A stretch of 10,271 nucleotides of DNA. It comes from Anaerolineae bacterium (GTDB taxonomy: Bacteria > Chloroflexota > Anaerolineae > UBA1429). Made by a program: the position numbers and the translations under genes. The DNA lies in NCBI GenBank assembly GCA_007123335.1, contig SKLG01000551.1:1-10271 (forward strand), read 5' to 3'. A model generated the notes under the pieces. The model made no database searches and had not been told where the DNA came from. It saw only the letters and a program-made list of their open reading frames with translations. Positions 1 through 7,463 of the stretch are shown one piece after another. The number at the start of each line of letters is the position of its first letter. Position 1 is the first letter of the stretch.

Positions 1-574
1 GCAGCATATCCCTGCTCAAGCGGCGGTCCGGTGGGTAGAGGGCCGCCTCATGTTCCATCAGAGTCTCCAGGTCAAAGCGGGTGCTGATGATGCGCGCCGG
101 CACGCCGCCCACCACCGTGTAAGGCGGGACATCCCTGTTCACCACCGCTCCGGCGGCCACGATCGCCCCACGGCCAATCCTCACCCCCTTGAGGATCGTC
201 ACGCCCGCGGCCACCCACACATCGTCCTCGATGATCACGTCCTGATCGTCCTCAGCCCTCTTTTCCTGCACGTCGTACATGAACCGCCGGGCAAGGGTGG
301 TGTTGTGGTTCCCGCCGATGATCATCACCCGTGGGCCGAACATCACCTTGCTGCCCACAATGATCCGGCTCCGAGTGGCCAGCATCACGGCGCCAGCGCC
401 GATGGACACGTCATCACCCACCTCGATATGGCCAAAGGTATAGTGCCCATCGGGATCAAAGATAAAGCGCCTCCCGTAACGCCGAAAGGCTGGCCGCAGC
501 AAGAGCATCCTCATCCTGCGCCGCCCCAGGCGCCACAGGATCAACCCTTGCGCAAGCCCCCGCAATAGCAGCAT
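1..574 (-). CDS. Left-handed beta-helix (hexapeptide repeat) O-acetyltransferase, 3' end outside the window
   Basis: The minus strand is open from an ATG at 574 to the left edge, 191 codons with no stop, so the C-terminus is missing. Residues about 50-163 carry imperfect hexapeptide repeats typical of the maltose/galactoside acetyltransferase (LacA/NodL/WbbJ) fold, ending in the diagnostic stretch DDVWVAAGVTILKG (117-130) followed by GRGAIVAAGAVV and VVGGVPARI (154-162). His90 in GGNHNTT is the likely catalytic histidine. Family members transfer acetyl from acetyl-CoA to a sugar hydroxyl in the cytoplasm; here the target is probably a residue of the polysaccharide built by this cluster, which is inferred from context. 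The first 37 residues are rich in Arg and Leu, possibly a membrane-associating helix. The ATG lies 5 bases after the GT4 stop, with GGTGA five bases upstream as a ribosome binding site, so the two genes are probably coupled. Family assignment is firm; substrate is unknown. Confidence 0.88.
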   Translation of the reverse strand, partial: MLLLRGLAQGLILWRLGRRRMRMLLLRPAFRRYGRRFIFDPDGHYTFGHIEVGDDVSIGAGAVMLATRSRIIVGSKVMFGPRVMIIGGNHNTTLARRFMYDVQEKRAEDDQDVIIEDDVWVAAGVTILKGVRIGRGAIVAAGAVVNRDVPPYTVVGGVPARIISTRFDLETLMEHEAALYPPDRRLSRDML

Positions 575-579
575 GGCAT

Positions 580-1701
580 TCACCGCTGAATCAGGCTCGC
601 AAAGAGCCCCTCGTATTCGTCCACATAGCGGTCGAGCGAAAGGTGTGTTTCGGCAAAGCGACGTCCGCGCGCGCCCATCAACCTCCGTTCCTGCGGGTCG
701 AGCTGGACCATGGCCTCGATCTTGGCTGCCAGGTCGGAGGGGTCTTGCCAATCAAAGAGGTAGCCGCTCTCACCATCCTGCACCAGCCGGGCATGATCCA
801 GGGTGTCGCTCACCACCACCGGCCTCCCACAGGCCAACGCCTCGCAGACGACGTTGGGCAGGCCCTCACCATAGGAGGGGTGGACCAGCGCATCATGCTG
901 GTGGAGCTGGTCGGCAATGTCGGTGCGCTGCCCCAACCACTCCCAGTGTTGCTTCAGGCCACATTCGGCGATTCGTCGCTCCATCAACTGGAGATACTGC
1001 CAGCGCTCGCCGGCCCTCACACGCTGCCCGATCCAGGTCACGTGTGGAAGCGACCCATTCCTCTGCTGCAAGAGGTTGAGCGCTTCGACGAGGCACAGCC
1101 CGTTCTTGTAGGGCGACACGCTGGCGATGACCAACAGGCGCAGGGGGTGGTTGTCAGAGTCGTTGGGCGCCGGCGCAAAGCCTTGCAGGTCATAGCCGTT
1201 ATAGATGGTGGAGAGGCGGTCTCGCAGGAAGGGGTATCGCCGAGACAGGTTCTCACGTTGGTGATGAGAGTTGGTCACCACATGCGCGGACAAGCGGTAG
1301 AGTGGCCGCACCAGGCGCTCGCTCAGGTCGGGGCCTTGAGGCAGGTCGCAAAAGCGCTCCGACACGATCACCGGCACGCGAGGATTCGATAGCAGACGGC
1401 CGGCCACAAGGGCATAAAAGCTCGGCGTGGTCAAGAAGGAGAGAATCAGGTCATACCGACCCTCGGCGACCACCTTATGCAGGGCAGCCAGCACGTCGGG
1501 CGTATAGCGACCTCGCTTGAGGTGCCAATGCACAGGGACCCCGGCATCGTGTAAGGGCGCGGCCAGCAGATCGCCGGGCGCATAGCAAAAGAACGCCACC
1601 CGGTGGCCGCGCTGGGTCAGCCCCAGAGCCAGATTGACCATCTGCCGCTGCGCGCCGCCGGTCCCCAGGTTATCGATCACGAACAAGAGTTCCTGCTTCA
1701 A
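580..1701 (-). CDS. GT4-family glycosyltransferase (GT-B fold)
   Basis: The 373-residue protein is a retaining GT-B glycosyltransferase of family GT4. The N-terminal Rossmann domain starts immediately with a beta strand and the glycine loop GTGGAQRQ (13-20), close to the GGAE/GGAQ acceptor-side signature of polysaccharide GT4 enzymes. NGYD (168-171) marks the linker region, ASVSPYKN (193-200) the start of the C-terminal domain, and E279-(X7)-E287 in EGLPNVVCEALACGRP is the EX7E nucleotide-sugar motif. No membrane segment is visible, so it should act on the cytoplasmic face on a lipid-linked acceptor. Start: a TTG at 1701; the next in-frame codon upstream that matters is a TAG at 1714-1716, and no in-frame ATG precedes the glycine loop. 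AGGATGGGGG lies just upstream of the TTG. The gene follows the Wzy-like gene by 16 bases and precedes the acetyltransferase by 5. Donor and acceptor sugars cannot be read from sequence. Confidence 0.93.
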   Translation of the reverse strand: MKQELLFVIDNLGTGGAQRQMVNLALGLTQRGHRVAFFCYAPGDLLAAPLHDAGVPVHWHLKRGRYTPDVLAALHKVVAEGRYDLILSFLTTPSFYALVAGRLLSNPRVPVIVSERFCDLPQGPDLSERLVRPLYRLSAHVVTNSHHQRENLSRRYPFLRDRLSTIYNGYDLQGFAPAPNDSDNHPLRLLVIASVSPYKNGLCLVEALNLLQQRNGSLPHVTWIGQRVRAGERWQYLQLMERRIAECGLKQHWEWLGQRTDIADQLHQHDALVHPSYGEGLPNVVCEALACGRPVVVSDTLDHARLVQDGESGYLFDWQDPSDLAAKIEAMVQLDPQERRLMGARGRRFAETHLSLDRYVDEYEGLFASLIQR

Positions 1702-1717
1702 GAGACCCCCATCCTAT

Positions 1718-3178
1718 TCATCCACCCACTGCTGTCCAGAGCTCTCGATCTGCGGAGGAGATGATCTTGTTGTCCGCAGTCTGCCGACCCCATTCTTGCC
1801 TGTTCCACTGGGCAGGAATGAGCAAGAGTGCCAGCATCAGAAAATAGGTAATGTTCGTTTCCGCGCCGCCTCCTTTGATCCAATCGCTCAAATATCCTGC
1901 GCAGGCGGATGCAACGAGAGGAAAGTAACCTCCGAGCCCGACCAAACCTATCTCGTGATGACGTCGCCACTGTCGGATAAATGACCATATGGCGCTGATT
2001 AAAACCCCTGTATAGAGAAAGAGACCGGGTAATCCCGTGTCGGCCAAGACGGCCAGCAACGGGTTGTGAATAGCTGCCCACTCGTATTGCCACACGCTCC
2101 TGAGCTCTCGCAGATGGGGCATGACTTCATAGGGCGCGTTGCCGACACCGGTGCCAAGCCAGAGATGCTCACGAATGACGAGGAGCGCGGCCTGCCAGAT
2201 GGCCTCACGTCCACCCAATGCCGTATCTCCTGGATGTACGCCAAATCGCCCCAACGTCGTATAAAAGAGCAGAGGAGCCGCGATAGCTGCTGTCGCCAAC
2301 ATGAGCAGCCCCACGACACCCCAGAATCGCGTCCGTCGCCATAGCACAAATCCTGTCACGGTCACCGTCCAGGCAATGGCGCTGCCTCTTGAGCCGCTCA
2401 GGGCCACCAGGAGCAATGATGCGGCGATAAACACGATGCCGAGTAGTCTGTGTATCAACCCGACCCTCTCCTCGTCCCTGTTCGCCTGCCAGAGAACGGC
2501 AGGCACGACAAGAGGAAAGAGCCCACCGAGGGTGTTCTCGTTACCTCCCAGTATCTGGAGCCTGGTTCCGATCTGATAGTCACCAAGCAGCACCGTCCCA
2601 ATGCCAATGAGAACAAATAACCAGCCTGACAGCGCCAATGTGTGCATCAGCCCGCTCAAGGTCTTTTTCGTGGTGATCTCGTTACTGATGAGCACCAAAC
2701 ACAAGGCGAAGCGAAGGATGTACGTGATCAGCGTGTCTATGGCGACGCTCAGATTGGATGCCCACAAGAGTGTGGCTGTGCTCCAGCCAAGGAATACCAG
2801 CATCAGCAGCATCGTGCTTGTCCATACCATAGGACGCCGTTGGGCTATCATCTCCAGTGCCCATGTGCCCAAGGCGGCTAATGTAAAAAAGCGGGTAAAA
2901 AGTAGGTGGAGGTCACCAGGAATGATCCCCGGCGGAATGACCAGCATAAATAAAGCAGCATATAAAGCCAGAGGCGGATTTTTCAAAATGATGAGGCATA
3001 TGATCGGCACCAGGAGCAGTCCGAAGGTGAAAAGCGGCGAAAAGGGAGACCGATGGGCGAGATAGGGTGAGCCGGCGACCAATGAGACCATGCTGGCGAC
3101 CAGAATGGCGCCCCAGCGCCATAGACCGGGTGCTCGTGGCCAAGATAGTACTCTTGACATTTTGAATCGATTGTTCAT
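1718..3178 (-). CDS. Wzy-type O-antigen polymerase / O-antigen ligase family membrane protein
   Basis: The protein has 486 residues and about 11-13 hydrophobic segments spread over its length, the architecture of the O-antigen ligase/polymerase (Wzy_C/WaaL) family. After the segment ending in LLLVALSGSRGSAIAW (about 255-270) come GREAIWQAA (323-331), GTGVGN (342-347) and HNPLLAVLADTGLPGL (371-386); the SRG motif and the His-Asn of the large periplasmic loop are the conserved ligase/polymerase features. It would join flipped lipid-linked repeat units outside the cytoplasmic membrane, or transfer the glycan to an acceptor; sequence alone does not separate these. Start: the frame opens at an ATG at 3208 that overlaps the upstream gene, but the ATG at 3178 has AGAGG seven bases upstream and sits 10 bases after the preceding stop, so I prefer it. 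Parts of this gene are visibly more AT-rich than its neighbours, for example 2941-3000, as often seen for polymerase genes. Confidence 0.9.
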   Translation of the reverse strand: MNNRFKMSRVLSWPRAPGLWRWGAILVASMVSLVAGSPYLAHRSPFSPLFTFGLLLVPIICLIILKNPPLALYAALFMLVIPPGIIPGDLHLLFTRFFTLAALGTWALEMIAQRRPMVWTSTMLLMLVFLGWSTATLLWASNLSVAIDTLITYILRFALCLVLISNEITTKKTLSGLMHTLALSGWLFVLIGIGTVLLGDYQIGTRLQILGGNENTLGGLFPLVVPAVLWQANRDEERVGLIHRLLGIVFIAASLLLVALSGSRGSAIAWTVTVTGFVLWRRTRFWGVVGLLMLATAAIAAPLLFYTTLGRFGVHPGDTALGGREAIWQAALLVIREHLWLGTGVGNAPYEVMPHLRELRSVWQYEWAAIHNPLLAVLADTGLPGLFLYTGVLISAIWSFIRQWRRHHEIGLVGLGGYFPLVASACAGYLSDWIKGGGAETNITYFLMLALLLIPAQWNRQEWGRQTADNKIISSADRELWTAVGG

Positions 3179-3185
3179 CGAAATA

Positions 3186-3190
3186 CCTCT
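3186..3190 (-). promoter_or_regulatory. Ribosome binding site of the Wzy-like gene
   Basis: AGAGG on the minus strand, partly inside the TAG stop of the GT-C gene, ends seven bases before the ATG at 3178. It supports that start over the ATG at 3208, which has no comparable site. Confidence 0.65.
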
Positions 3191-4589
3191 ACAGATTTGA
3201 ATCACCATCCGCGTGCAGAGCGTTGCGGTTCCTTACGCCACGTCGACGGATATCGAGCACGCTGAGCAAAGCATAGGCCGCAAAGGTCCACAGGATTGGC
3301 TCCAGGGGCATGCGAAAACGGGAGGCGCCCCAGAAGATGATGGCCGTCAACGTCGTCCCGGTCATAAAGGCGATGGCCAATAGCACGATAGAAGCCTTGG
3401 CGCGATGCAGCCACAACCCCACTAGCGAAAGCAGGAAAAGGATCGCGGCCAGTATGGTTGCTGGCACGTTGCAGAGCGCGCATACCTCATCCGCCACCAG
3501 GCGCTGCACCGGCGCCCAGAGCCGTACCACTTTCCAGGCGTAAAGCCTGAAAAGCATGGCCGGAGAAAGCTGCTCGAGGGTGGCGAGCCCCATCTGCCAG
3601 AAAAGCGTGTCCCGCTGCACCTCGGGGACGTTCAGCAACGCCTCTGCCGCTGTGCCCCCAGGCTCCAGCCATCCCCCAGGGTAGCTGGCAATGGTCTGGG
3701 GGCTGTGGGCGCCGGCAAAGACCACGCCACTGCCGGTGGTGCCCGGTATCAGCGCACCCATCACCAGCAGGTTGCGGAGCATCCACGGCAGCAAAACCAG
3801 CGCCGTGGCTCCGGCAAAGGCCAAGGCCATGCGCCAGGGCATACGCCGGCGGTGAAACCACAGCATCCACAAGCCAACCAGGGCCGCCACCAGGGCAAAG
3901 TTGGTCCTGGTGAGGATGGCTGCCCCAGATACGAGGCCCGCTGCCCCCGCGAGTTTCGGCGAGGGATGCGCGTCAAGCCGCAGCAGGAGACCAAAGACGA
4001 GGAGCTGCAAGACGGCGAACAAGGGCTCGGTGACGAGGAAATTGCCAAAGTAAAGCCCATGAGGCCAAATAGCGATCAGGGCGGATGCGAGCAACCCGCA
4101 TCTTGGGCTGTGTAGCTGCGATCCAACCCAGAACGCCAAAGGGATTAGAAGGGCGATAAGCAGATGGTTCGCGTATACACCATAGCTCGGCGCCGGCCCC
4201 AAGACCCCGTACACCCCGGCGAGGAATAAGGGAAAGAGCGGCGCCCTGTAGGCTGTAGGCTCTGGCGCTTGATCCGCTCTGCTCTGTGAATATCCCCGAC
4301 CCTCGGCGACGTTGCGGGCGATCCGATAGTAGCTGATCTCGTCGCCCTGGGCCAGAAAAGCCTGTTCCGCCGGCGTGCCCGCGTACATGGTTTGGAACGC
4401 GCTGGTCTGCGGCTGTATGCGCCGGTTCAGGGGGCTCAGCCAGCGCGCATAGGCCCAGTTCGCGCCGAGAGACACGACGAGGAGTATGGCAAGCCAAGGT
4501 ATAGCTGCTTGTCTCATCAGCCCGTATCGGTGACGGGAAGCAGCATCCTTATCTGTTTGTGGCTCTACGTAAAGAGGCTGTACTCTCAA
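3189..4589 (-). CDS. GT-C (GT39/ArnT-like) polytopic glycosyltransferase
   Basis: From the chosen TTG start the protein has 466 residues: a polar N-terminus of about 27, a first membrane segment at about 31-47, an extracytoplasmic loop, then a chain of further hydrophobic segments. The loop holds GDEISYYRIARNVAEG (about 82-97) and TAYRAPLFPLFLAG (112-125), the acidic GDE plus YR.PL.PLFLA pattern of GT39 and bacterial ArnT-like enzymes that use polyprenyl-phosphate sugars outside the membrane; the acidic residues are the likely catalytic/metal site. FWGASRFRMPLEP (419-431) matches the conserved C-terminal SRYR..P segment. Start: the frame extends to a GTG at 4604 without a ribosome site; TTG at 4589 has AGGAGG four bases upstream and overlaps the preceding stop as TTGA. 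An ATG at 4517 is the next alternative and would leave a 68-base gap. Acceptor unknown: glycan, lipid or protein are all possible. Confidence 0.85.
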   Translation of the reverse strand: MRVQPLYVEPQTDKDAASRHRYGLMRQAAIPWLAILLVVSLGANWAYARWLSPLNRRIQPQTSAFQTMYAGTPAEQAFLAQGDEISYYRIARNVAEGRGYSQSRADQAPEPTAYRAPLFPLFLAGVYGVLGPAPSYGVYANHLLIALLIPLAFWVGSQLHSPRCGLLASALIAIWPHGLYFGNFLVTEPLFAVLQLLVFGLLLRLDAHPSPKLAGAAGLVSGAAILTRTNFALVAALVGLWMLWFHRRRMPWRMALAFAGATALVLLPWMLRNLLVMGALIPGTTGSGVVFAGAHSPQTIASYPGGWLEPGGTAAEALLNVPEVQRDTLFWQMGLATLEQLSPAMLFRLYAWKVVRLWAPVQRLVADEVCALCNVPATILAAILFLLSLVGLWLHRAKASIVLLAIAFMTGTTLTAIIFWGASRFRMPLEPILWTFAAYALLSVLDIRRRGVRNRNALHADGDSNL

Positions 4590-5980
4590 AAGACCTCCTG
4601 ACACTTGAGATCAAGCGGGCGTTCCCGTGTCTTGATACTCTCGATCTCACAGATGGCGACCCGATGTTTCCCAGAGCCGGTAGCCGGAATATCGTCCACA
4701 AACTCAAAGCTCACCCGGCAGTCATCGCCCATGAGCAGCCTGGTATAGGCTGTGATCTCATCCAGTTCTGCCGGCGTATAGCTGGCGTCTGTCTTTTTAA
4801 TGCGAAACACGATGTCCGAGTAGCTCTTTTGGATCACCTGGAAACTGCGTACCCAATCGCGAAAATACATCATAAACTCGAAATAGCCTGACTCTACCAG
4901 GGTGCCATCGCTTTTCCTAAAAACATCCTCCGTCTTGCCAAGTAATGATCTGAGCACTTGCTCGCCCTGGCTGTGTTGATCATCATGAGGAACTAGGGCA
5001 CCCATATCGCCGATGCTGTAGCGGATGAGCGGCATAGCCCGGTTGCTGAGTAGGGTTACTAGAATCTCTCCTTCTGTGCCGTCCGGTACACGATTTCCCT
5101 GGCCGTCGACGATCTCGATATAGCAGCCCCAAGGCGCCACCCAAAAGCCGTCGCAGCCCGGTCGCTCACAGGCGATATCGCCCACCTCTCTGGAGCCATA
5201 ACGATCGAATACCCTGCATCCAAACACGCGCTCGATGGTCTCGCGCATAACGGGATAGAGCGTAACGGCGGATGAGATGATGGCCGTTTGGGGCGCTACA
5301 GCCAACCCCTCACGTTCAGAGAATCTGGCCAGCTCATAGAGCGATTCCGCATAGGCGACGATCAGCTTGGGCCGATCCCTATTGAGCATGGCGATGGACT
5401 CGCGCATCCGCTCAGGCGTCATGAGGTAGGCATTCAGGAAGGTGACGTTGGTTAGCTTGTTGATGAACCGCGCCTGCCACTCCTGGCTGCCGCGGATGAT
5501 GTCGCGCTCCGAGCCCCAGAGGCACACTTCGCGTTCACCTATCTCTTTGCCCACCAGTTTCGAGAACAATAGCTTGATCGCCCCCGACTGCACGGCATAG
5601 TCCCAATCCTGGATGAGCCGCACCGGCTCTCCCGTTGAGCCGCCGGAGGTGTTCTCGAACCATCTGCGTTGCGGCAGATCGCCCGACTTGAGGTCCTCAA
5701 ATCGCGTGCGAATGATATCCTTGGTCAGAATGGGCATGCGCTCGAGATACGCCATAGGGTCATCGTAAAAAGAATCCCCCAGGGCACGCATCACCTCGGC
5801 ATAATAGGGTACCTGCTGTCTACTGTGCTCCAGGAGCTGAATGAGGAGTCTCGGAGACGTATCGGCGGGAACACCATGCTCCACTTCTCTCAGAAAACGC
5901 CTATAATAGCGCCCCAACTCCTGACCCCGTGCCCGGACCAGGCCGAAATAGAGCCACTTGCGCCAGTTCACATCGACCAC
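4586..5980 (-). CDS. PaaK/CapK-like adenylate-forming enzyme, copy 2
   Basis: The protein has 464 residues from the chosen GTG and belongs to the phenylacetate-CoA ligase (PaaK/CapK, COG1541) branch of adenylate-forming enzymes. Landmarks are TSGGSTGEPV (111-120), the glycine-rich ATP loop; YGSREVGD (261-268), the aromatic-Gly motif near the adenylate; RYSIGD (320-325), which carries the ribose-binding Asp; and GSGKHR (435-440), which supplies the C-terminal Lys. It should activate a carboxylate with ATP; in polysaccharide loci the substrate and final acceptor of such proteins are mostly unknown. It is clearly paralogous to the gene just upstream over its whole length, sharing for example DIACERPG and VAPWG. 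Start: the frame runs back to an ATG at 6118 abutting the upstream stop, but that extension covers the capA remnant, has no counterpart in copy 1, and GAGGAG nine bases before GTG 5980 fits better. GTG 5971 is a further option. Confidence 0.86.
   Translation of the reverse strand: MVDVNWRKWLYFGLVRARGQELGRYYRRFLREVEHGVPADTSPRLLIQLLEHSRQQVPYYAEVMRALGDSFYDDPMAYLERMPILTKDIIRTRFEDLKSGDLPQRRWFENTSGGSTGEPVRLIQDWDYAVQSGAIKLLFSKLVGKEIGEREVCLWGSERDIIRGSQEWQARFINKLTNVTFLNAYLMTPERMRESIAMLNRDRPKLIVAYAESLYELARFSEREGLAVAPQTAIISSAVTLYPVMRETIERVFGCRVFDRYGSREVGDIACERPGCDGFWVAPWGCYIEIVDGQGNRVPDGTEGEILVTLLSNRAMPLIRYSIGDMGALVPHDDQHSQGEQVLRSLLGKTEDVFRKSDGTLVESGYFEFMMYFRDWVRSFQVIQKSYSDIVFRIKKTDASYTPAELDEITAYTRLLMGDDCRVSFEFVDDIPATGSGKHRVAICEIESIKTRERPLDLKCQEVF
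4594..4599 (-). promoter_or_regulatory. Ribosome binding site deciding a TTG start
   Basis: A perfect AGGAGG on the minus strand lies inside the last codons of the second PaaK-like gene, four bases before the TTG at 4589. It is the strongest ribosome site I find in the window and argues for the TTGA stop-start overlap rather than the GTG at 4604 or the ATG at 4517. Confidence 0.65.
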
Positions 5981-5989
5981 TTTCGATAT

Positions 5990-5995
5990 CTCCTC
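5990..5995 (-). promoter_or_regulatory. Ribosome binding site of the second PaaK-like gene
   Basis: GAGGAG on the minus strand ends nine bases before the GTG at 5980 and lies directly after the end of the capA-derived fragment. It favours initiation at 5980 rather than at the ATG at 6118. Confidence 0.55.
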
Positions 5996-5998
5996 ATG

Positions 5999-6102
5999 TT
6001 TGCCCACCCATCGAACACCGGGCAGGCGCCGATCCTCTCCATGCCGCGCACCACATGGGCGTTCATGGTTTACGATCAGGTCGGTGCCCACAAGTAGCGC
6101 AT
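5999..6102 (-). pseudogene. Remnant of a second capA-like gene between the PaaK paralogues
   Basis: This stretch matches the active-site segment of the intact capA gene (7845-7943). In one frame it reads VGTDLIVNHE, matching MGADLIVGHH. After one extra base relative to capA, another frame reads AHVVRGMERIGACPVFDG, matching AHVVRGMERIDGCPVFYG. A base missing near 6008-6012 then returns it to the first frame. Bases 6030-6062 are identical to 7877-7909. The rest of the gene, roughly 200 N-terminal and 125 C-terminal codons, is absent, so it cannot make a working phosphatase. The 5' edge, an ATG at 6102 followed by CG, faintly resembles the start of capA (ATGCGATTACTG), which would fit an internal deletion that joined the start region to the GADLIV region; that part is tentative. 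The position after PaaK copy 1 and before PaaK copy 2 implies that a [capA-paaK] unit was duplicated in tandem. Confidence 0.8.
6030..6062. repeat. 33-base exact repeat, copy in the capA remnant (partner 7877-7909)
   Basis: By direct comparison the 33 bases are identical, in the same orientation, to 7877-7909 inside the intact capA gene, about 1.85 kb away. They encode the HVVRGMERI part of the metal-binding site. Outside this core the two copies continue to align, with scattered mismatches and two single-base indels. Confidence 0.85.
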
Positions 6103-6118
6103 ATCGACAAAAGCCCAT

Positions 6119-7462
6119 TCACGGCCCTTCAATTTCGGACATGATATAGCGATACTTGCCAGAGCTTGAGGCCTGGATGTCCTCCAGGAATTCAAAGGTT
6201 AACTGGCAATCCTCGCCCATGACTTGCTTGGTTTGGAGCGCAATGTCGCTCAGCTCGGACGGATCGTACCCGGTATCGGACGGTACGATTCTGAATACGA
6301 CGTCGGAATAGCCTTTTTGGATGATCTGATATTTCCAGATCCATTCGCGGGAGTACAGCATAGAGCCAAAGAACGAGGCATGGACGACCGCTCCTGACCG
6401 CGTTCTGAACATGTCGACGGTGCGACCCAGGACCGTCTCCAACACCTGGCCAACGGGAGCTCCTTTGTCGCTCGCCGCAGCTCTGAGCACGCCTCGGTCG
6501 CCGATGGCATAGCGAACGAAAGGCATGGCCAGATTGGTCAGCGAGGTCACCAGGATCTCTCCGGCGGCGCCTGGCGGTACCCGCTGCTTGGCATCATCCA
6601 CGACCTCAACATAATTACCCCATGGAGCCACCCAAAGCCCGGAAAGCCCCGGACGCTCGCAGGCGATGTCTCCTACCTCTCTGGAGCCATAGCGATTGAA
6701 CACCTGGCACTGAAAGACCCTCTCGATCGTCTGGCGAACCAAAGGATGTAACGTGCCTGCGGTCGTGATCACGGCGGACCCGCTGTCCACCGTCATACCC
6801 TCGCGTTGGGCAAAGCGGGCCAGCTCATAGATCGCCTCGACGTAGGCGACAATGAGCCTGGGGCGCCGCGCCTGTATCAGATCGAGGCAGGCGCGCATCT
6901 CGGCTTCCGTCATGTGAAAAACATTCACCATCACCGTGTTGGAGAGCTTGTTGATCAGTTGCGCCTTCCATTCATGGTGTCCACGCGCAATATCGCTCGT
7001 CGAGCCCCACAGAAGCATCTCACACTCGCCCATCTCCCGCCCAGCTAACCTCGAATAGAGCAGCTTCAAGGCGCCGGACTGGGCCGCAAAGTCCCAGTCC
7101 TGGATGAATCGCACCGCCTCGCCGGTTGAGCCGCTGGAGGTGTTTTCATACCACCTGCGACGGGCGAGATCGTCGGATTTGAGTTCGTCGAAATGGTTGC
7201 GAATGATCTCCTTGGTGAGCACGGGCAGATGGGTCAGGTAGGCCTCGGGATCGTCGTAGAACGACTCTCCCAAACGGGCCATGATGCGCCTGTAGTAGGG
7301 GACATGATCTCGGCAATGTTCCAGCAGCCGGATCAACAGTCGCTTGGTGGTGTCCGGTCGGATGCCATCTCGATCCTCGCGCACAAACTGTCGATAGTAT
7401 CGGCCCACGGGCTGACCCCTCAGCCCTACAACCGCGAAATAGACCATGCCATAAAGATTCAT
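6119..7462 (-). CDS. PaaK/CapK-like adenylate-forming enzyme, copy 1
   Basis: From the chosen ATG the protein has 447 residues with the landmarks of the PaaK/CapK family: NTSSGSTGEAV (107-117), YGSREVGD (258-265), RYAIGD (317-322) and SSSGKYR (432-438). The ATP-loop proline seen in copy 2 (TGEPV) is alanine here (TGEAV). No signal peptide or membrane segment is evident; it should be cytoplasmic and adenylate a carboxylic acid, with thioester or ester/amide formation as the second step. Its N-terminal region (RGQPVGRYYRQFVRE) aligns with that of copy 2 (RGQELGRYYRRFLRE). Start: the frame opens at an ATG at 7495, which would overlap capA by 32 bases without a ribosome site. ATG 7462 lies one base after the capA stop, aligns with the N-terminal residues of copy 2, and has AGAGAG 11 bases upstream, a weak site. 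The immediate capA neighbour suggests a shared step. The substrate is not predictable from the sequence. Confidence 0.86.
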   Translation of the reverse strand: MNLYGMVYFAVVGLRGQPVGRYYRQFVREDRDGIRPDTTKRLLIRLLEHCRDHVPYYRRIMARLGESFYDDPEAYLTHLPVLTKEIIRNHFDELKSDDLARRRWYENTSSGSTGEAVRFIQDWDFAAQSGALKLLYSRLAGREMGECEMLLWGSTSDIARGHHEWKAQLINKLSNTVMVNVFHMTEAEMRACLDLIQARRPRLIVAYVEAIYELARFAQREGMTVDSGSAVITTAGTLHPLVRQTIERVFQCQVFNRYGSREVGDIACERPGLSGLWVAPWGNYVEVVDDAKQRVPPGAAGEILVTSLTNLAMPFVRYAIGDRGVLRAAASDKGAPVGQVLETVLGRTVDMFRTRSGAVVHASFFGSMLYSREWIWKYQIIQKGYSDVVFRIVPSDTGYDPSELSDIALQTKQVMGEDCQLTFEFLEDIQASSSGKYRYIMSEIEGP

Positions 7463-7463
7463 C

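Noticed and set aside
50..568. A 172-codon plus-strand frame rich in His and Pro at the left end
   Set aside because: The minus strand here encodes the hexapeptide acetyltransferase with its diagnostic motifs, so the plus frame is its complement and not a His-rich metal-binding protein.
643..1392. A 249-codon open frame on the plus strand across the GT4 gene
   Set aside because: It is antisense to a gene with clear GT4 motifs, has no domain I recognise, and such frames are common opposite GC-rich coding sequence.
1698..2093. A 131-codon minus-strand frame spanning the junction of the Wzy-like and GT4 genes
   Set aside because: It overlaps the membrane protein in another frame, has no recognisable domain, and its ATGGGGGTC end only reflects the ribosome site region of the GT4 gene.
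5980..6118. The interval between the two PaaK genes as a regulatory leader or terminator
   Set aside because: I see no GC-rich hairpin followed by a T run on the minus strand, and most of the interval is explained by homology to capA.
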